A stretch of 64,000 bases of DNA. It comes from Engraulis encrasicolus (taxonomy: Eukaryota > Chordata > Actinopteri > Clupeiformes > Engraulidae). Where the stretch lies: NCBI RefSeq assembly GCF_034702125.1, contig NC_085865.1, forward strand, positions 18,838,281-18,902,280, read 5' to 3'. Below are positions 12,296 to 41,438 of this stretch, one piece after another. Every line of letters begins with the position of its first letter. The stretch's first letter is position 1. The translations under genes were made by a program, and so were the position numbers. The notes beneath the pieces are model-generated. The model saw nothing but the letters and a program-made list of their open reading frames with translations, was not told where the DNA came from and ran no database searches.

Positions 12296-13076
12296 TTTTA
12301 TTAGGCGGGACATATAGGGTTTTTTTCTCCTGTTATTTCACAATATACATTTGTGAGCAACGTCACTGAACACTAAATCAGTCAAAGCTACGATCCGGAA
12401 TGTAGAACACACCATAATGTGAATATGTATTTTTTAATATAAATTAGGCAAATGTTAAGTAAAAGTTTCTTTTTAAAATGTCTCCATTGGCTGTTATATG
12501 ACTTTTCTCGTAATATAGTAGGCGGCCTACATTTGGCATATTTTCAATATGTTCAGCATCCAAACGAAACACCATGGACAGCACAAAAAAATCATAATCT
12601 CCCATTCGTGCAAAAATGCTTTGGGCGGAAAAGGACTTCTTCACACATGTACGTCCGTCACTCCATATATCTCTTTTGACTGAAGCCAGATCTCTTAAGG
12701 CTATACAAACACAAAATAAAGCATTATTAAATACATGTGGTTTCGGGGGTTATTCTTCTGCGTATATATCTTCTCTTTTAGTCCGAGCGCTCATACATGT
12801 CTTTTGTCAAAAGTTGATTTTCCCAAGCAATAAAATCCAGTAGCCCGTCTTGGGGGGGAAAGCACACACGAAGGCAGATCGATTCGTTTATCCACCGGAT
12901 TGCATTGGCCGATGGGGTTGAAAATATGAACTCCACAGATTCGTCCTTTGAATGATATTTAAAACGTGTAAGCTATTTGTCCGCTTGGGTAACAGTTATG
13001 TTCGAGGAACTGACCTTTGCGTGGTTCCTCACCCACGGAGGAGTCACTCGCGGTGCAGTGCGCCTTGCCAAGGTTA
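12296..13076 (-). other. Possible cbln2 3' UTR
   Basis: This follows the cbln2 stop. The first AATAAA-type signal I see on the minus strand (TTTATT on plus) is near 12296, which would give a UTR of about 0.8 kb. No other gene is visible here. The end point is a guess. Confidence 0.3.
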
Positions 13077-14524
<1,448 letters not shown>

Positions 14525-14889
14525 CTGATAATTGAAAAGAAAGACACAGATAGTTGAATTATAGGATGAGGTAATAAAGAGATTGAACATTTTCAATTAA
14601 ATGCTCTATTATGAAGAATTCGCTCACAAATACGCACCGGAGAGCGCATAATTTTACGCACAGCCAATATGCCTCAAATAGAGAATTTGTTGCGGTATTC
14701 AAGTACTTGAAAGACTCAACGTCACCTATGTCTTTTAAAATAGCATCATTAAACTTCTACGAGTAATAAACGCACATTTAAAATACACCTTACGACTGGT
14801 GATCCGTGCGTAAAAACACTTTGTTATTTTAGTGTGCCTTTTCCGCGCGATAAAAGCTGTGATGCTTCACAAAATGTTCTATACAATAC

Positions 14890-15100
14890 CTGTTAAATCC
14901 ATAGCGCTCTTCTGGGACCGTCCTCTCTGCATGCGCGGCAGTCCTGAGAGTAAGTGAGAGAAGGCTGCGGTTTGACGAGAGAAAAAGAATCGCCCCTTCG
15001 TGCCCTCCAGAGAACGGCTCCCGCCCATCCTTTACATTTACGAACCGTAGCAATTTTACACGCTGGCGAGAGAGAGAAGCACCCACTTCATTCAACGCCG
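14890..15100 (-). other. Possible 5' noncoding exon and promoter area of cbln2
   Basis: The minus strand shows a plausible donor, TTTAACAG|GTATTG, with the exon ending at 14890, upstream of the acceptor at 14524. The upstream side near 15100 is arbitrary because no TATA box or initiator is clear. If spliced this way, the leader has an upstream ORF: an ATG at about 14933 and another in frame at 14903, continuing across the junction to a TGA just inside the next exon. Confidence 0.3.
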
Positions 15101-15574
15101 CCGACTGGCCACCCGTCTAGATTAATGACACTGTTTGCATAACCAGTTGAATCAAAGTTTAACTGTAAGAGATCCCTTGGGACAAGATGTTCAGTTGTTT
15201 AAAAGGAAGACTGCCGCTGCTAATAGGCTAATTCGATGTTATGCAGAGATTAATCAGAATGGATGAGAGAAAAACGTCTCACTGCATTTTGGTTTGTTCG
15301 GGTAATTGAGAGTGTATGTATGTTCTGATATGAATGTTGAGGTGACACAAAGAAAAAGGATAAGCGAGATACTTTTGCTCCATCCAGTGGTTGAAAAATG
15401 GTATAGTTCTGATGCGTGTTTGAACATTCAATTCAGTGCATCTTGTTATTTTCATGGTTTAAATTTGAACTTTAAACACATAGCCTACACCTTAACAGGG
15501 ACCTATGGATTTGAAACGCATTAATGAGCCAATTTGGGAATATTATGAAACACACACCAATGACCTTATGTGAA
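15101..15574. other. Intergenic sequence upstream of cbln2
   Basis: AT-rich, with no repeat or frame recognised. Confidence 0.4.
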
Positions 15575-15981
15575 ATGACCCTGTGAAAAAAAACTTGTCT
15601 TGACAGTTTTGAAAATGTATAAAAATAAAAAAACAAAGAAATCATATTTACAAAAGTATTCACAGCCTTTGCTTAATACTTTGTAGAACCACCTTTGGCA
15701 GAAACTAGGCCTACATTCATTTTTTCATTTCGAAATGAAAAGGGATAAAAGGGAGGTCATCGGTGTGTGTTTCAACCTTTCAGTACATTGAAATTGTATA
15801 TTTTGAGTCTGCACCTGGCTAAAATAGATGGGTGTGAGTTTTGAATTAAATCCTATGGAGAGTATCATGATCTGCTTCTGTAGTCACAGTGCATGTTGAC
15901 ATGCATGCTTCTTTAGGTGTAATTCAGATTTCCAATGTTGACGGCATTCATACATTCCCAAACCATGTCAGTCCCACTACC

Positions 15982-16136
15982 TGTTATGTTTGCCATTGCC
16001 ATGGCAATGCCACGTTTACAGGTTCATACGTATGACGTTGTACGTAACGTCACTCTAGTTAGTTAGTTGTGTGTGTGATTAAATGGAGGACTCTCCAACT
16101 TCAGCTCTCTGTGTCCGAGTCCTTTCCTACTTAACA
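15982..16136 (+). repeat. 5' LTR
   Basis: It is 155 bp, TG...CA bounded. It contains two inverted TGACGT/ACGTCA half-sites around 16030-16053, which resemble CREB/ATF sites. An ATTAAA lies near 16078 and could act as a polyadenylation signal in the 3' copy. Confidence 0.93.
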
Positions 16137-16138
16137 TT

Positions 16139-16153
16139 TGGCGACGAGGATGG
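16139..16153 (+). promoter_or_regulatory. Primer-binding site, tRNA-Ser type
   Basis: TGGCGACGAGGATGG starts two bases after the 5' LTR. It is complementary to the last 15 nt, including CCA, of a vertebrate tRNA-Ser(GCT) 3' end (...CCATCCTCGTCGCCA, recalled). The gag ATG (16150) lies inside it. Confidence 0.8.
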
Positions 16154-18246
16154 CTGACTGTTCACTACCACCGCCTTCTCCTTTCCTGGCTCTGCCCGGC
16201 GAACCACCCGTGCCGTGGTTGCGTTGGATTACAGCATTCGAAACTTATCTCCTGGCTGCCGGCTTGGATAACGTTTCGGACGGGAGGAAACGCGCGCTGT
16301 TACTGCACTGTCTCGGAACAGAGGGACAACGAGTGTTTGACACATTCGGGAAAATTCCTAAATATGACGACGCAGTGAAACGTTTGAAGGACCACTTTGC
16401 AGCCCCACAAAGCGCCCTTCTCCGCCGAGTCATTTTCTGGCGCAGGCACCAACGGATGGGTGAGTCTGTATCCCAATATGTTGCAGATCTGAAGGGCTTG
16501 GCTAGCTTGTGCAAGTTTAAAACGCTGCAAGACGAAATGATACGCGACCAGCTCATCTTACATACGAACTGTGATAAAATCAGAGAGAAACTGTTATTGG
16601 AGGAAGATGATTTGACACTAGTACAGGCTGTGAAGATAGCTGTTCAAGTGGAATCTGCCCTTAAATGCGCGGCAAATCTGTCGGAGCCCGCCCCATCACA
16701 GCATTCATCGGAGGCAAACGAATCACAGCCCTTAATAGCATTGGCCAACCTCACTACCACTACCACAGATAACGTGCAAATAGCCTCTCAGCCACGTGAG
16801 CGTGCCAGACAACCATGTGGGAACTGTGGCTCTCTCACACACAATTCTAGAGCACAAGTCTGCCCTGCGCGGGGAAAAACCTGCAGCAATTGTGGGAAAC
16901 TAAATCACTTTCATAAAGTCTGCAGATCTGCCCCAATGAGAGCCAACCAACAACAGTCACTCGCCCCCACAACAATAATTCACAATGTTCACTCTGGCTC
17001 CTCATTTAAAACGTGCTCCCTCATGGTCAATGGTGTCACACTGCCTCTCCTCCTCGACACAGGAGCCACTGTATCACTGTTGAACTGGTCAACCTGGAAA
17101 AATTTCTTCTCTGATAAGCCACTAGCCCCAGCCTCCACAACACTGCGTGGCTATGGGAATTCCAACATTGACCTTATGGGAACTGTGACGCTCCCAGTGC
17201 GTTATGGAGATAAAACCCTGCCAAAATTCACATTTCATGTTGCCCGCCATGGTGCCAACTTACTCGGCCTAGACCTTTTCAGTGGCCTCGGATTCACCTT
17301 GCTCGACACAACGGGTTCAGAGATCCACACTGTCGCCTCCCCATGGCGGCAACAATGGGTGATGTTGTTCGATGGGTTGGGTTGTCTTTCAGCTTTTGCC
17401 CATCAGCCCATGGTGGACCCTACTGTCAGATCTGTGATGCAGCCACTTCGACGCTCCCCACTAGCTCTTCGCGACGACATCACAGCTGAACTACAGCGCA
17501 TGCTCGAGGGTGACATAATTGAGCAGGTGAATGCTTCACCATGGATATCCAACATCGTGGTGGCGAAGAAAAAAGATGGTGGCCTGCGCATCTGCGTAGA
17601 CCTCAGGTCGGTGAACAAAGCCATAATACCGGACCGCTACCCCTTGCCAACAACAGAGGAGCTTACTGCCCAGTTCTATGGGTCCACAGTGTTCTCGAAG
17701 CTGGACCTCCGTCAGGGCTACCTCCAGGTGCCTTTACACCCAGACAGCCGCAACCTGACGGCGTTCATTACTCACAAAGGTGTCTTCCGCTTCAAACGCA
17801 TGGCTTTTGGACTGTGTTCGGCACCAAGCTGTTTTCAGAAAATCATGGCCTCCATCCTCGCGGGGATTCCAGGCGTGGCTGTGTTTTTGGACGACATCGT
17901 GGTCCATGGCTCCACTACCACAGAACATGACGAACGGCTCCACAGAGTTTTCTCAGCATTGGCCACACACCAGCTCACACTCAATGGAGGAAAGTGTGTC
18001 ATTGGGGCCTCATCCATCGAGTATGTCGGGTTTCGTCTGTCTGCGGAAGGGATCAGCCCACTCCTCTCAAACACAGAGGCCATTCAGCGAGTCCCAGAGC
18101 CCACATCGCCAGCTCAGGTGGCTTCCTTCCTTGGCATGACCGCATACTATCTCAGGTTTGTGCCACAGTACTCGGAGACAACCGCGCCACTTCGGAGACT
18201 GCTAAAAAAAGGACGAGCCCTGGCTCTGGACACCGGCCTGCTCTGA
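16150..18246 (+). CDS. Retrotransposon gag-protease-reverse transcriptase ORF (698 codons)
   Basis: This is one open frame without a gag/pol frameshift. From the ATG at 16150: an N-terminal capsid-like region; two Cys-His boxes from about residue 223, the first irregular and the second canonical CX2CX4HX4C (CSNCGKLNHFHKVC); an aspartic protease with active site LLLDTGAT (Asp at about 303); and reverse transcriptase with CVDLRSVNK and the catalytic FLDD motif (about residues 579-582, where many families have YxDD). The frame then runs off at a TGA (18244-18246) soon after an A7 run at 18206-18212. RNase H and integrase continue in other frames. Upstream TTG codons in frame at 16138 are less likely starts. 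Confidence 0.93.
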   Translation: MADCSLPPPSPFLALPGEPPVPWLRWITAFETYLLAAGLDNVSDGRKRALLLHCLGTEGQRVFDTFGKIPKYDDAVKRLKDHFAAPQSALLRRVIFWRRHQRMGESVSQYVADLKGLASLCKFKTLQDEMIRDQLILHTNCDKIREKLLLEEDDLTLVQAVKIAVQVESALKCAANLSEPAPSQHSSEANESQPLIALANLTTTTTDNVQIASQPRERARQPCGNCGSLTHNSRAQVCPARGKTCSNCGKLNHFHKVCRSAPMRANQQQSLAPTTIIHNVHSGSSFKTCSLMVNGVTLPLLLDTGATVSLLNWSTWKNFFSDKPLAPASTTLRGYGNSNIDLMGTVTLPVRYGDKTLPKFTFHVARHGANLLGLDLFSGLGFTLLDTTGSEIHTVASPWRQQWVMLFDGLGCLSAFAHQPMVDPTVRSVMQPLRRSPLALRDDITAELQRMLEGDIIEQVNASPWISNIVVAKKKDGGLRICVDLRSVNKAIIPDRYPLPTTEELTAQFYGSTVFSKLDLRQGYLQVPLHPDSRNLTAFITHKGVFRFKRMAFGLCSAPSCFQKIMASILAGIPGVAVFLDDIVVHGSTTTEHDERLHRVFSALATHQLTLNGGKCVIGASSIEYVGFRLSAEGISPLLSNTEAIQRVPEPTSPAQVASFLGMTAYYLRFVPQYSETTAPLRRLLKKGRALALDTGLL

Positions 18247-18786
18247 GGCCGTGCAATGCCTGAAAAACACAGCTCACATCACCGCCTATCCTGGCACACT
18301 TCGATCCAGCCAGCCCCACACTGGTCACGTGCGACGCCTCAGCCATCGCCATCGGGGCGGTGATGTCACAGGTCCAAGGGGGTACAGAGCGGCCCATCGC
18401 TTTTGCCTCCCGGGCCCTCACCCCTACAGAACAGCGCTACTCTGTGGGGGAACGGGAAGCTCTGGCGTGCCTCTGGGCCTGCGAGCGTTGGCACTTGTAT
18501 CTGTATGGCCGCGAATTCACCCTGAGGACTGATCATCAGGCGCTCACTGCCCTTCTGGCCACATCAGGCACTGGCCATAGGCCACTCCGTCTGCACCGTT
18601 GGGCTGAACCGCTTACTGCAGTACCACTACCGCCTGCCAATTCACACCTGGGCGTGACAATGTGGTAGCAGACCTGCTGTCTCCGCGCCATCCCCACACC
18701 ACCCACGCCTCAGGTCTCAGTTTCCAGTTCTCGAGCAGGAAGAGCACGACATTGTACAGCTCCTCCACACACCACTCCAGGAAACT
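18247..18786 (+). pseudogene. Retrotransposon RNase H region, frame-broken
   Basis: RNase H-like sequence (ERPIAFASRALTPTEQRYS, then EREALACLWACERW and RTDHQALT) is readable at 18360-18610. It lies in a different frame from RT and from the flanking pieces. I count breaks near 18206-18212, 18280-18300, 18600 and 18650. Confidence 0.8.
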
Positions 18787-19506
18787 GTGTCACTGCAGGA
18801 GCTGCAGGAGGCCTCGGCAGCCGACCCCCCTGTCCTTTCCTCTCTGTCAGAATATATCAGGCATGGCTGGCCAAAACGAGTTCCGGAAGAGCTCACACCC
18901 TACTTCGGGTTCCGAGATCAGCTGGCCTGCTGGAACGACACCTGTGTTGCCAGAGGGCTCTGCGCGGTGATTCCAAGTTCCCTGCAGGCACGTGTCCTTG
19001 CTATGGCGCACGAGGGCCACTTGGGCATAGTCAAGCTCAAACAGCGGTGTCGGGATACAGTGTGGTGGCCCGGGATCGACAGGGAAATCGAGGACATGGT
19101 AAAGGACTGCACTGCCTGCCTCGTCAGTGGGAAGACTCGGGCCCCAGCTCCGCCTCCACCCATGCAGCCTTTGGCCTGGCCCTCAAAACCCTGGGAGCAT
19201 CTACAACTCGATGTGTGTGGCGAACTGCATGGCGTCCCGCACCACCAGCGTTTTCTGGTAGTGCTCTATGATCTTCACTCCAAGTGGCCAGAGGTGACAC
19301 CAGTTGGCTCAGTTACAGCCAGGGTGTTGATCAACATTCTAGACTCCCTATTCGCCCGTTGGGGTCTGCCCCAAAAAATCACCACAGATAATGGGCCGCA
19401 AATGGTTTCAGCCGAACTGACCTCCTACCTGAAGGAAAAAAGGGATTCACCACATTCGCACAGCCTTCTATCACCCCTCAGCCCAACGGAGGGGTGGAAC
19501 GGCTGA
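18787..19506 (+). pseudogene. Retrotransposon integrase, N-terminal and catalytic part
   Basis: The zinc-binding HHCC segment has HEGHLGIVKLKQRC and then DCTAC. The first two catalytic Asp are in LQLDVCGE and TTDNGPQ. The frame changes at an A6 run near 19436-19441, so the catalytic Glu segment (about 19495) lies in another frame. Confidence 0.85.
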
Positions 19507-20274
19507 ATCAGTCTTTGAAGAATGGAATCAGGGCGCACTTGGCCCAGGGGTGCACATTCAGCGTCAGCCTACTGCAGACATTGTTACACTATCGTGCCAC
19601 CCCACATGCCACAACTGGAGTCTCTCCGGCCTCCCTCATGCTGGGGCGAGAGCTCCAGCTGCCCGCTTGACAGACTCCGCCCCGCTCTGGCCCAAACCCC
19701 AGCTCACCCACTCCAAGCAAAGGTGGACGCACATCAGTCTCGAATGAAGAAGTGGTTCGATGGGAAACGACGAGCCCGGTCTCCCAACATCGCAGTCCAT
19801 GACTGGGTGAGAATTCGCCGACCACATCGGGATAATAAATTGCAGTCTTTCTGGTCACCTCCTGTCCAGGTCAGCAAACGGCTCGGCCCTGCCACTTTCC
19901 GGCTCGCAGATGGAACCCGTTGGCATGCCAGCCGTCTCCGCAGGGTCCAAGCTCCCATAGGGCCTAGCGGATGTGCAGCTCCAACTACGCCCATATTGAT
20001 CCCACGAGATGGCCCATGGCCAGGGCCCAGCACCCAGCCTGACAGTGACACACCTCCTGTCCAGCCAGGGGCCACAGCCCCTGAACCTACAGCATCGGAG
20101 CCAGTCACTGCAGCTGAGGGGCGCCCAGCCGTCCAGCCAGGGGCCGCAGCCCCTGACCATGCAGCCCCTGACCATGCAGCCCCTGAGCCTGACGCTGCAG
20201 CACAGGGACGCCCAGCCCGGGCACGTGCACGGCCTGGACACCTCAATGACTTTGAGACTAATTTTCACGTTTAG
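19507..20274 (+). pseudogene. Retrotransposon integrase C-terminal part and Pro/Ala-rich tail
   Basis: Open from about 19522 to the TAG at 20274, after a break near 19500. It has a GPF-like module (FWSPPVQVSKRLGPATFRL, then WHASRLRRV), as in Ty3/Gypsy integrase tails. A Pro/Ala/Gln-rich repeat tail follows, with an exact short duplication (PDHAA, twice). Confidence 0.7.
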
Positions 20275-20278
20275 GTTC

Positions 20279-20296
20279 TGGGGAACGGGGGGGAAA
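20279..20296 (+). promoter_or_regulatory. Polypurine tract
   Basis: A purine run broken by one C (ggggaacgggggggaaa) directly abuts the 3' LTR. This is where plus-strand priming is expected. Confidence 0.8.
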
Positions 20297-20451
20297 TGTT
20301 ATGTTTGCCATTGCCATGGCAATGCCACGTTTACAGGTTCATACGTATGACGTTGTACGTAACGTCACTCTAGTTAGTTAGTTGTGTGTGTGATTAAATG
20401 GAGGACTCTCCAACTTCAGCTCTCTGTGTCCGAGTCCTTTCCTACTTAACA
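20297..20451 (+). repeat. 3' LTR
   Basis: 155 bp, with no difference from the 5' LTR that I can see. Confidence 0.93.
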
Positions 20452-21659
20452 CTACCATGCTTGACTAGCCAGATGATACACTTTTGTGTAAAACTCACTT
20501 GTTTACTACCACACATGCTTAACACCATCTAAAGCAAATTTGTATTTCTTGGTCTCATCAGACCACACAACATGGTTCCAGTGATCCATATCCTTGGTCT
20601 GTTCCTCTCTCTTGAGACCAAGATAAATACATTTGCTTCAGATGGCGTCAAGCATGTGTGGTGGTAAACAAGTGAGTTTTACTCAAAAAGTGCATCATCT
20701 GACTAGTCAAGCATGGTGGGACTGACATGGTTTGGGGATGTATGAATGCAGTCAACATTGGAAATCTGAATTACACCTAAAGAAGCATGCATGCCAACAT
20801 TGGAAATCTGAATTACACCTAAAGAAGCATGCATGCCAACATGCACTGTGACTACAAAAGCAGATCATGATACTCTCCATAGGATTTCATTCAAAACTCA
20901 CACCCATCTATTTTAGCCAGGTGCAGACTCAAAATGTAAAATTTCAATGTACTGAAAGGTTGAAACACACACAGATGACCTCCCTTTTAATCCTTTTTCA
21001 TTTCGAAATGAAAAAATGAATGTAGTTGCTACCAAAGGTGGTTCTAGAAAGTGCTAAGCAAAGGCTGTGAATTTGTAAATATGATTTCTTTGTTTTTTAT
21101 TTTTATAAATTTTCAAAACTGTCAAGACAACTTTTTTTTCACATGGTCATAATGGAATAATTTGTGTAGGATTTTGACAACAGAGATTCATTTGTAGCAT
21201 TTGGAATAAGGCTGTAAGATAATAAAATGTGGAAAAAGTGAAGCGCTGTGAATACTTTCCGGATTGACTGTATGTAACGTGGGCATTGTAAATTCTAACT
21301 TTTCTGGGTTTGTTTTAATCAAAACGAGTGAAGTGGAACACTAGGTCTATAACACAGTGAGACACTGATAAGAAGAGTTGTTTTATTTTTTAATTGAATT
21401 TACTTTTAATTTTAGTCTAGTCTTCTTCCACAACATGTCAAGCAAGTTGATCTTTTGGCCTCCCTGAGGACCCCTTTACACTGCAAAAGCCTGGGGTCGT
21501 AGCACTGTTGTTTTTCCTGCTGTTTAAGCCTGTTAGCAGACATGCCACAACTTTTGTCCTTATTTTCAAAAGTGTCTTCATCTTCAAGTCTGTGGCCTAT
21601 GCAAGGCCAAAGCACACCGCAGTGTCAGTGACCTCCCTGGCTACTCAGGTCCCGGAGGT

Positions 21660-21664
21660 CTGGG

Positions 21665-21729
<65 letters not shown>

Positions 21730-21765
21730 TGTGTGTGTGTGTGTGGGTGCGTGCGTGCGTGTGTG
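21660..21765. repeat. (TG)n microsatellite
   Basis: GT repeat with one TATG break and GTGCGTGC units at the right edge. Confidence 0.95.
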
Positions 21766-22152
21766 TGTGTATGCCAGCGAACCTGCGCAGAAAGCTCCTA
21801 ATGAACTGTCAGACTCCATCCTCCCCAAGACGCTAATTGGCAATATCATGCAGCTCTGATTGCACCGATATGCTCAGTTGAACCTGCTCTCTCCCCAGCC
21901 CAGGAAGTTACAAAGGCCTTTAGTTCATTTCAGTAATGTTATTCTTGGTTTTTTTCTTGATGAGCGGGCAATGTTTATGCACACTTCCAGGTGAATAAAA
22001 TCAAGGGCAATTAATGAGGCAACTCAGGAATTGGCAGGATTTAGAGATGTGCGTGGAGGTGTAGTTGTTTTGGTGCTCAGAAAGACACTTTTTGATCTCT
22101 AACACAGACACCGGACAAATTAATGTAGTGTGTATTCAAAGTCTGTAATTAG

Positions 22153-22564
22153 TAGAGATGCACCGGATTCTGATTTTTAGGATCCTGCCGGATACCGGAT
22201 CCACTGCTTAAGATCCTGCCGGATCCGGAACCGGATACCGGATCCTACGAAAGTTTTGAAACGCATAGCCTATGCGCACACGTGGGCCCTTTATATTACG
22301 TTGGCTCAAACAATTTTTTAGACTCATTGGCTTACTGCCACACTGCCTGCACTGCCCGCTTCCAAAGTTCTTTCACTCCATGCAGCAATTGGGGTTGTGA
22401 AAGACTGACTTAAAAACCTAGGCTAGAGATGCACCAGATCCTGATTTTTAGGTAACTGCCGGATACCGGATCCACTGCTTAAGATCCTGCCGGATCCGGA
22501 TCCTGTGAAAAACCCTATTATCCTGCCGGATCCGGAACCGGATCTTGGATCCTGTGCATCTCTA
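22153..22564. mobile_element. hAT-like element, TAGAGATGCACCGG ends
   Basis: It starts TAGAGATGCACCGGATTC and ends GATCCTGTGCATCTCTA. The interior carries many CCGGATCC/CCGGATAC units. A second head of the same type starts at 22424, so two fragments are joined or nested. Confidence 0.7.
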
Positions 22565-22654
22565 GTATTTAGACATAAGCAGACAGGCCTGAAAACAGGT
22601 CAGAAATTACAATTTGCTCAGCCTGGATACTTACTGACTCATGTTCAGATTGAA

Positions 22655-22850
22655 TGGCTGGAGAAGGGAGCACTGTGGCACTGGGCGCTAAGCACCCAAC
22701 ATATGGGCTTGCATGCCCATGGGGACCCAGGTTTGAGTTCGGCCTGGGTAATCCCCCAACCCTGCCCCATCTTTCTTCTTGTCAAACTCCTCACTGCCCT
22801 AAGACATAAAAAAACTCTTCAAAAGAATGGCAGACAGTGACAGACTCACA
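22655..22850 (+). repeat. Possible tRNA-derived SINE
   Basis: Contains a B-box-like GGTTTGAGTTC (about 22731) in a hairpin CCCAGG...CCTGGG, after a GGGCGCTAAGCACCC stretch, with an A-rich stretch downstream. No second copy in the window. Confidence 0.35.
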
Positions 22851-23066
22851 CATCAGTGGCAGTTAAGTCTTATTGTTTTTTTGTAACCATTTGAGCCTTA
22901 ATACGTTGTTATCACCACTGCAAATCATTCATCTGGCCACCTCTAAAGCCCTCAAAAAACCATACATGGTTGGCAGTGACCAAGGGAAGAGGCTGACTTC
23001 ATATGTCCTGAGAGCAGTAACTGACATCAGGCATGAAGGACATGCAAACAAGACATGCAAACACCA

Positions 23067-23097
23067 GAGAGAGCGAGAGAGAGCGAGAGAGAGAGAG

Positions 23098-23176
<79 letters not shown>
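23067..23176. repeat. (GA)n microsatellite
   Basis: GAGAGAGC units and then uninterrupted GA to 23175. Confidence 0.95.
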
Positions 23177-23178
<2 letters not shown>

Positions 23179-23999
23179 TGAAAATGTCAAGTTGAGAGTT
23201 GAACTTAGTCCACATTAAGATACCTAAGGCAACAGTGATTCCAGTCAACCAAGCGAAGACACTTTTTTTTTAACCTCTGTTTTGCTCTATTTTTGTTTTG
23301 TTTTTCAATTCCGCTTATGTGTCTTGTTTTTATTATTGCTTCTCTGTAGGTAGGCCTACAGTGTCATTGAGTGTTTTGAAAGGCGCTTTTAAATAGGCCT
23401 AAATGTGCCTATTATATAGGCCTATGGAAGTTACAGCTATTTACTTGACAGGCAGCGGATGGAGCTGCAGAGGTCTTGGCAATGTGATCACTAAAGTTAC
23501 ATTTGCGTGAGAGTGAAATGAAAGGTGATGGAAGAGAAGCGTTTTTATGAATGTGCCATTAAGGGAATAGTGTGACAGAGGACATATCATATGGCCCACA
23601 AATTATGTTTCATCATGATAAACTATGCAGCCCAATAAGCCACACTGGAGAGATAAGTTAACAGAAAAAAAAACACACCTTTAAAATGTGTCCTTTATTA
23701 TTTTGCATTACAGGCTCAATTCTACTCATGCCGTCTGAGTGTAGGCCTATCACGCCAAACCAGAAGGTGTCACTGTGTTTCACTTGAAAGGGTCCAAAAT
23801 GACAGCTGACTTTCCAAGTAGTAAACTGGGCGCGCGGCTGCACCTGTTGATAATTTGAAGGAGTTCTGGTGATGAATATTGGATATGAATGTGCGCTTCG
23901 GCATGAACTGTATTGCAGGCGTAAGTCCACCGATTAGTAGCCTAATATTGCCCTACAAAAACATCCTGCAACAAACTCAGAGGGCACTCAGCTGAAGCT

Positions 24000-24315
24000 T
24001 GTGTTACCATAACTACAGGACGCAATGCCAGCACGTGCACTAACAGCAGCGGTGTTGCAGTTCTGGGCTAACAATTCGAATTTCAGTCGACCGAAATGCA
24101 GCAGTTTCCTCGCGGCATGCCACCGCCAGTCGGGTGTACCATGTCAAATAGACAAAGGTAATTTTTGTGAAAACGTATCTGAGATTTGATATGGCAAAGA
24201 AGCCAGTCTACCCAAACGACCATGCGAAATGGAAGTGGTAACGTTACAATTAGTTGAAAAGTAGTTGTTGACACTAAGTGAAAAGTGTTTGCTCTTTGTT
24301 CCATACCTCTCAAAC
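24000..24315 (+). promoter_or_regulatory. Presumed fbxo15 promoter and 5' UTR
   Basis: This is the immediate upstream region. I see no TATA box at a convincing distance and cannot place the transcription start. Confidence 0.25.

Positions 24316-41438
<17,123 letters not shown>

Larger units (their letters stand above)
15982..20451 (+). mobile_element. Ty3/Gypsy-type LTR retrotransposon, recent insertion
   Basis: Two 155-bp LTRs (15982-16136, 20297-20451) that look identical base for base begin TGTTATG and end TTAACA. A 5-bp duplication CTACC flanks them (15977-15981, 20452-20456). Between them are a primer site, then gag, protease, reverse transcriptase, RNase H and integrase in that order, then a purine tract. 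The order RT-RNaseH-IN is the Ty3/Gypsy arrangement. Two Cys-His knuckles in gag recall the Mag-like lineage, but that is a guess. pol is broken in several places after RT, so this copy is probably not autonomous. It sits in the left half of the Tc1-type fold-back. Confidence 0.95.
15575..21272. mobile_element. Tc1/mariner-type fold-back element, split by an LTR insertion
   Basis: The left arm (about 15575-15981) and right arm (about 20660-21150) are inverted copies of each other at high identity. The loop is near 20558-20612, and 20457-20557 pairs with about 20613-20720. The right end closes with GTATTC-type Tc1 terminal sequence (aatactttccggattgactg, ending 21270) followed by TA. The left arm lacks that outer 120 bp and stops near 15575. 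The right arm has a tandem duplication of about 46 bp (20755-20840). No transposase frame survives. The Tc1 assignment rests on the terminal sequence and the TA. Confidence 0.75.

Noticed and set aside
16138..16149. TTG start for the retrotransposon gag
   Set aside because: An ATG follows four codons later in frame. TTG starts are not expected in a vertebrate host.
19734..20246. 170-codon minus-strand frame over the retrotransposon tail
   Set aside because: Shadow of the GC-rich Pro/Ala-coding tail on the other strand.
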